This document shows positions 59,478 to 64,000 of a DNA stretch of 64,000 nt, in pieces. Position 1 is the stretch's first letter; the number at the start of each line of letters is the position of its first letter. The stretch lies in assembly GCA_013823635.1 (NCBI GenBank), contig PNML01000006.1, forward strand, positions 1 to 64,000. Reading direction: 5' to 3'. Under the pieces are notes generated by a model. The model saw nothing but the letters and a program-made list of their open reading frames with translations. It ran no database searches and was not told the DNA's origin. Source of the stretch: Polaromonas sp. GTDB lineage: Bacteria > Pseudomonadota > Gammaproteobacteria > Burkholderiales > Burkholderiaceae_C. Position numbers and translations under genes: made by a program.

Positions 59478-62051
59478 TCAGGCCAGCAGGCTGCGGTTGT
59501 CGCGGTCGGCGTGGCTGAAGTGGCGCTGGCTCAGTGCGTCCGACAGGGCCATGGCCGAGGTTTCGCACAGCGTGAGCAGTTCGCGCAGGGGGGTGTGCTG
59601 GCCGTCTGTACCCGCCTGGCTCAGGCTGGCCAGGTCCCAGCCGCTGGGGTCGGGCAGGCTGGCAAACAGGGTGGCGGCAAATTCGGGATCACCTTGCTCC
59701 AGTTTGCGCAGGCGCGAGCGCAGGGTGTCCAGCACCCAGGCCAGGGAGCGCGGGTTGTCGCGGTTGAGCAGCAGCAGGTCCAGCAGGGCCACCACGTCGC
59801 GGCGCTGCTGGTACTGCGCGTGGAAGGTGATGGTGCTGTCAAACAGCGCCAGCAAGGCCTCGAAACCGTTGGCATCGAGCACGCTGCCCGCCTCGAAGGC
59901 CTGACGCATGGCCGCCGACAGGGTGGTCAGCCGCTCAATGTGCCGCCCCAGGCTGAGCAGGCGCCAGCCGTTGTCGCGCACCATGCGGTCGGTTTGTGCG
60001 CCGGTGATGCCCGCCAGCGATTCGCTGGCGGCTTCCAGGGCGTTCAGCGCCTCCTGCGCGGCCGATTCGGTGTGCGCGCCCAGCGAGGCGCACTGCTCCA
60101 GAAACTCGTTTTCGGCCCGCTCGATCAGGTTGCGCTGCTCCTGCGACAGGCGTTCGCGCACGTTGGCCGAGGCCAGGCGCAGGGCGCGCAGGTTGAAGCC
60201 CACACTGAACGCCCCTTCGGCATCGCCCAGTGCGGCCACCAGCGCCCGCTCGAACACCCGTTGCGCCTGGGGGGTGGCGCCGCTGGGCACTTCGCCCAGC
60301 ACCAGGGAGTGGGCGTGGGCGAGGCGCACCATCCAGTCCTGCAGGGCGCGACCGGTTTGTTCTTCGCTGTGCAGGTTGCGCAACACGATCTGGGCCAGCC
60401 GGACGGTGTTTTCCGCGCGCTCGGTGTAGCGGCCCAGCCAGAACAGGTTTTCGGCGGCGCGGCTGGTCACGGGGCGCTTGTTCAGGGCCAGGCTGAGCGT
60501 GCTGGGGGCGCTGCGCAGCAAGCTGGTCGTGTCCACCTGGCCATGGGTCAGCACCCAGCAGTCGGCGCTGCTGCCGCCGGTTTGCATGGACGCCATCAGT
60601 TCACCCCGTGGGGCCAGGCGCACCAGGCCACCCGGCAGTACCCGCCACGACTGGGGGCCATCGGCCAGCACATAGACCCGCAGCATGGCCGAGCGGGGGG
60701 CGATGTGGTCCCCCGCCCAGGTGGGTGTTTGTGCCAGGGGCAGGTAGGCCTGCATGGTGTAGTCCTCGGGGCGCTGCACCACCCGGCCCATCAGGCGCTC
60801 CAGCGCCTCGGGCGACAGGCGTTGCCCCATTTGGGTGAACACCTCCGAGCCGGGGTAGGTGGGCTTGACCACGCTGTGCTTGAGCTGGGGCAACACCCGC
60901 TGCATGGCCGCCTGTTCGCCGCACCACCAGGTGGCCAGCGCGGGCAGCAGCAGTTCCTCGCCCAGCAGGTCGCGGGCAATGGCGGGCAAAAAGCCCAGCA
61001 GCGCACTGGACTCCAGCGGGGCCGAACCAGGGGCGTTGGCCAGCAGCACATTGCCCGCCCGCATGACCTGCAACAGCCCGGGAATGCCCAGGGCCGAGTC
61101 GCTGCGCAGTTCCAGGGGGTCCAGCCACTCATCGTCCAGGCGTTTGATGAGGGCGTCCACCGGCTCCAGTCCGGTCAGCGTTTTGAGGTACAGGCGCTGG
61201 TCGCGCACGGTCAGGTCGTTGCCTTCGACCAGCGTCAGGCCCAGGTAGCGGGCCAGGTAGGCGTGCTCAAAATAGGTTTCGTTGTACGGACCGGGGGTGA
61301 GCAGGGCGATGCGGGCCTCGGGTCCGTTGGGTGCCATGCTGCGGATGCCGTTGACCAGGGCCATGTAGCTGGCCGCCAGCCGCTGCACCTTCAGCCCGGC
61401 AAACGCCTTGGGAAACTGACGGGCGATGGCGATGCGGTTTTCCAGCAGGTAGCCCAGTCCGGAGGGCGCCTGGGTGCGTTGTGACACCACGCGCCAGGTG
61501 CCATCCGGGCCCCGGGCCAGGTCAAATGCGGCGATGTTGAGCCAGGTGTTGCCCAGTGGCTGCACACCGTGCATGGCGCGCAGGTAGCCGGGGTGACCCT
61601 GCACCAGGGCCGCGGGCAGCAGGGCGCGCTTGAGCAGGTCGCGCGGGCCATAGATGTCGGCCAGGATGAGGTTGAGCAGGCGGGTGCGTTGCAGCACCCC
61701 GGCCTCGATCTCGGCCCAGCACTCGGGGGTGACGATGGTGGGCAACAGGTCCAGCGACCAGGGGCGCTGGGTGCCGTGGGCGGCATCGGCGTAGACGTTG
61801 TAGGTGACGCCGTTGTCGCGGATCTGGCGCGCCAGGCTCTGGGCGCGGCGGTTGAGTTCGCCCATGCCGTCCAGGCCGACGTGCTGGAAGAACTGTGCCC
61901 ACTGTGGGCGCAGCGTGTCGCCGCCGGGCTCGCGCAGCTCGTCGAGGTGGCCGGGCGTGGCCGCTTGTGCCCACTCGCGGGCCAGCGCCACCGGGTCGGG
62001 TGGGCTGGCCGGGGGGTCTCTGGGGGAGGAGGGCAAGGAAAGTTCGCTCAC
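59478..62051 (-). CDS. Circularly permuted ATP-grasp and alpha-E protein
   Basis: The 857-residue protein has an N-terminal circularly permuted ATP-grasp (about residues 60-490; PTIVTPECWAEIEAG, then LLTPGPYNETYFEHAYLA and LVEGNDLTVRDQRLYL). It has a C-terminal alpha-E helical domain (about 520-850; AENLFWLGRYTERAENTVRL and LSLGRHIERLTTL). Comparative work has linked such proteins to amide/peptide-bond chemistry with transglutaminase-like partners. The product is unknown. It overlaps neither neighbour and lies 30 bases before the transglutaminase gene. Confidence 0.92.
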   Translation of the reverse strand: MSELSLPSSPRDPPASPPDPVALAREWAQAATPGHLDELREPGGDTLRPQWAQFFQHVGLDGMGELNRRAQSLARQIRDNGVTYNVYADAAHGTQRPWSLDLLPTIVTPECWAEIEAGVLQRTRLLNLILADIYGPRDLLKRALLPAALVQGHPGYLRAMHGVQPLGNTWLNIAAFDLARGPDGTWRVVSQRTQAPSGLGYLLENRIAIARQFPKAFAGLKVQRLAASYMALVNGIRSMAPNGPEARIALLTPGPYNETYFEHAYLARYLGLTLVEGNDLTVRDQRLYLKTLTGLEPVDALIKRLDDEWLDPLELRSDSALGIPGLLQVMRAGNVLLANAPGSAPLESSALLGFLPAIARDLLGEELLLPALATWWCGEQAAMQRVLPQLKHSVVKPTYPGSEVFTQMGQRLSPEALERLMGRVVQRPEDYTMQAYLPLAQTPTWAGDHIAPRSAMLRVYVLADGPQSWRVLPGGLVRLAPRGELMASMQTGGSSADCWVLTHGQVDTTSLLRSAPSTLSLALNKRPVTSRAAENLFWLGRYTERAENTVRLAQIVLRNLHSEEQTGRALQDWMVRLAHAHSLVLGEVPSGATPQAQRVFERALVAALGDAEGAFSVGFNLRALRLASANVRERLSQEQRNLIERAENEFLEQCASLGAHTESAAQEALNALEAASESLAGITGAQTDRMVRDNGWRLLSLGRHIERLTTLSAAMRQAFEAGSVLDANGFEALLALFDSTITFHAQYQQRRDVVALLDLLLLNRDNPRSLAWVLDTLRSRLRKLEQGDPEFAATLFASLPDPSGWDLASLSQAGTDGQHTPLRELLTLCETSAMALSDALSQRHFSHADRDNRSLLA

Positions 62052-62108
62052 GCTTTTGAGTATGCAGGCAAGTGGCGGGCTCAGGGATAACCCGGGGTCC
62101 GCCTGGTC

Positions 62109-64000
62109 TCAGCGCCGCAAATCCAGCGTGAAGGGGAATTCCGGGTTGACCACCGCGGCGCCCACCGTCATGTGCCCGGGGGTGTGGCCCATCTGGAAGA
62201 AGCGCGACAGGCGGCGGCTCTCGGCCTCGTAGGAGTTGACGGGGAAGGTGTCGTAGTTGCGCCCGCCGGGATGGACCACGTGGTACTGACAGCCTCCCAA
62301 CGACCGGTTGGACCAGGTGTCCACCACGTCAAACGTGAGGGGGCCGTGTGTGCCAATGCTGGGGTGCAGGGCGGAAGGCGGGTTCCACGCCTTGTAGCGC
62401 ACACCGGCCACGTACTGGCCTGCCACACCGGTGGGCTGCAGGGGCAGGGCCAGGCCGTTGCAGGTGATGACGTAGCGGCTGTGGTTGTAGCCGCTGACGT
62501 GCACCTCCATGCGCTCCAGCGACGAGTCGACGTACCGCACCGTGGCCCCGCTGGCCCCTTCCTCGCCCATGACGTGCCAGGGCTCCAGGGCATTGCGCAA
62601 GGTCAGCTCGATGCCGCGTGCGGCCACCTGGCCGACCATGGGGAAGCGGAACTCGAAGTGCGGCTCGAACCAGGCCATGTCGAAGGCAAAGCCGGCCGCG
62701 CGCAAATCGGCCAGCACGTCCTCGAAGTCCATGCGGATGAAGGTGGGCAGCAGGAAGCGGTCGTGCAGTTCGGTGCCCCAGCGGCTGAGCTTGCCGCGCC
62801 AGGGGTTTTCCCAAAACTTGGCCACCAGCGCACGCAGCAGCAGCTGCTGCGCAATGCTCATGCGGGCGTGCGGCGGCATCTCGAAGGCGCGCAGTTCCAG
62901 CAAGCCCAAACGGCCGGTGCTGCTGTCGGGCGAATACAGCTTGTCGATGCAGAACTCGCTGCGGTGGGTATTGCCCGTCACGTCCACCAGGATGTTGCGC
63001 AGCGTGCGGTCCACCAGCCAAGGGGGCATTTCGGCGCCGAAGGTGGCGCGGTTGCGGTCGATCTGGTTGAGGGCAATTTCCAGCTCATACAGCTGGTCGT
63101 TGCGCGCCTCGTCCACGCGGGGCGCCTGGCTGGTGGGACCGATGAAGAGGCCGCTGAACAGGTAGCTGAGTGCCGGGTGGTTGTGCCAGTAGGCCACCAG
63201 GCTGCCCAGCAGCTCGGGGCGGCGCAGGAAGGGGCTGTCGGTGGGCGTGGCGCCGCCCATCACAAAGTGGTTGCCCCCGCCGGTGCCGGTGTGGCGGCCA
63301 TCGGTCATGAACTTCTCGGCACACAGGCGGGTCTGGTGCGCGGCTTCGTACAAAAACTCGGTGTGTGCCACCAGCTCGCCCCAGTTGTGCGCGGGGTGGA
63401 TGTTGACTTCGATGACGCCGGGGTCGGGCGTGACCTGCAGCATTTTCAGGCGTGGGTCGCGCGGTGGGGGGTAGCCCTCCAGCACCACTTTGACGCCCAG
63501 TTTTTCGGCGGTGGCCTCGATGGCGGCCAGCAGGTCCAGGTAGTCCTCCAGGTGCGCCAGTGGCGGCATGAACACGTAAAGGTGGCTGTGTTGGCCGCCG
63601 TGCTCGGTCTCGGCCTTGGGGCCGTTGGCCCGGTGCGGATCGCGCGCTTCCACGCACAGGGCCGTGCGGCTGAGCCACGCGGCCGATTCGCCCCGCTGCG
63701 GGTAGCGGCCGTTGGCCGGTTGCGGTGGCGGTGCCACATTGCCCTGCCCGTTGGGTCCGTAGGCGCTGGCCGGGGGGGCCTGCGTGGGGTCTGCGGGCAC
63801 ATAGGCGCTGCCTTGCAGGGAAACGGTGCCACCCTCGGCAAAGCCCCCACCCACCTGGTGCGGTGCGTACTGGTGTTTCAGCGCCGTGCCCTCGGGCAGG
63901 GCATCGCGCGGGGTGCTGGGGTCTTGCTCGATGTGGTAGGGGTAGTCGGACGTGGACACCCAGGGCAGCGAGTCCAGCGGCAGCCGGTAGCCCATGGGCG
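62109..64000 (-). CDS. DUF2126 protein (N-terminal part outside the window)
   Basis: The 3' end of a large gene; the coding frame runs off the right edge. The visible 628 residues begin at an internal Met (MGYRLPLDSLPWVS) and contain the DUF2126 region: HLYVFMPPLAHLEDYLDL, GGGNHFVMGGATPTDSPFLRRPE and RSEFCIDKLYSPDSSTGRLG. In homologues an N-terminal transglutaminase domain comes first; it cannot be checked here. It is the first gene of the three-gene set on this strand. Confidence 0.88.
   Translation of the reverse strand, partial: PMGYRLPLDSLPWVSTSDYPYHIEQDPSTPRDALPEGTALKHQYAPHQVGGGFAEGGTVSLQGSAYVPADPTQAPPASAYGPNGQGNVAPPPQPANGRYPQRGESAAWLSRTALCVEARDPHRANGPKAETEHGGQHSHLYVFMPPLAHLEDYLDLLAAIEATAEKLGVKVVLEGYPPPRDPRLKMLQVTPDPGVIEVNIHPAHNWGELVAHTEFLYEAAHQTRLCAEKFMTDGRHTGTGGGNHFVMGGATPTDSPFLRRPELLGSLVAYWHNHPALSYLFSGLFIGPTSQAPRVDEARNDQLYELEIALNQIDRNRATFGAEMPPWLVDRTLRNILVDVTGNTHRSEFCIDKLYSPDSSTGRLGLLELRAFEMPPHARMSIAQQLLLRALVAKFWENPWRGKLSRWGTELHDRFLLPTFIRMDFEDVLADLRAAGFAFDMAWFEPHFEFRFPMVGQVAARGIELTLRNALEPWHVMGEEGASGATVRYVDSSLERMEVHVSGYNHSRYVITCNGLALPLQPTGVAGQYVAGVRYKAWNPPSALHPSIGTHGPLTFDVVDTWSNRSLGGCQYHVVHPGGRNYDTFPVNSYEAESRRLSRFFQMGHTPGHMTVGAAVVNPEFPFTLDLRR

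Overview
High-GC chromosomal DNA (mostly dense coding; no rRNA, tRNA, integrase or transposase was recognised) from a betaproteobacterium of the order Burkholderiales, most likely a Comamonadaceae member. This placement is an inference from gene content (FlhD-type flagellar control, dnaX-ybaB-recR order, hpa, ars and chr clusters) and from a recurring AT-rich element (AAGYGCTnCnGCRCTT ... CAGCTAT) that I associate with that family. No species can be named.

Layout. 168-3442: flagellar block with fliD and fliC (-) and a lone flhD (+) that has no flhC beside it. 3647-7765: dnaX, ybaB, recR and a Tat-exported solute-binding protein. 7788-11614: mltD and gloB (-), then a methyltransferase and rnhA (+). 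11680-18987: an RND efflux pair without outer-membrane channel, an adenylate-forming enzyme and two envelope proteins. 19016-23375: a YidB-like protein, the molybdenum cofactor genes moeA, mobA and moaA (-), and a small lipoprotein. 23568-26701: an arsenic cluster (arsI-arsR-arsC-acr3 plus a second arsC). 26799-28551: ankyrin protein, MBL-fold protein and a shortened thioredoxin-like gene. 28768-34812: a defence and stress islet with a one-polypeptide restriction-modification enzyme, two PIN toxin pairs and a BLUF photoreceptor. 34968-45207: a complete homoprotocatechuate meta-cleavage operon (hpa, -) interrupted by an HNH protein and a PIN/antitoxin pair, with divergent hpaR. 45480-50845: a sugar-acid type cluster of two TctC-like binding proteins, a DapA-family enzyme, a GntR regulator and an aldehyde dehydrogenase. 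50938-54466: a second ankyrin protein and a chromate cluster (chrB, chrA and a SOD-like/rhodanese fusion). 54573-58438: a fossil of the MBL gene, a DUF2789 protein, a CDF metal exporter, a cytochrome c, an SCP-x thiolase, a thioesterase and a TlpA-like protein. 58512-64000: transglutaminase, ATP-grasp/alpha-E and DUF2126 genes, the last cut by the window end.

Most interesting: an A9 slippery run in dnaX followed at once by a -1 frame stop; one repeat family inside coding sequence as well as between genes; a TTGACA-N17-TTAAAT hpa promoter with a perfect 14-bp palindrome in its spacer; two matching ACTTG-N5-CAAGT sites upstream of the sugar-acid genes; a SOD-like/rhodanese fusion in the chr operon; a duplicated ankyrin/MBL unit that the chr operon appears to have split; an orphan flhD behind a strong alternative hairpin; and the partly understood transglutaminase/ATP-grasp/alpha-E system at the right edge.
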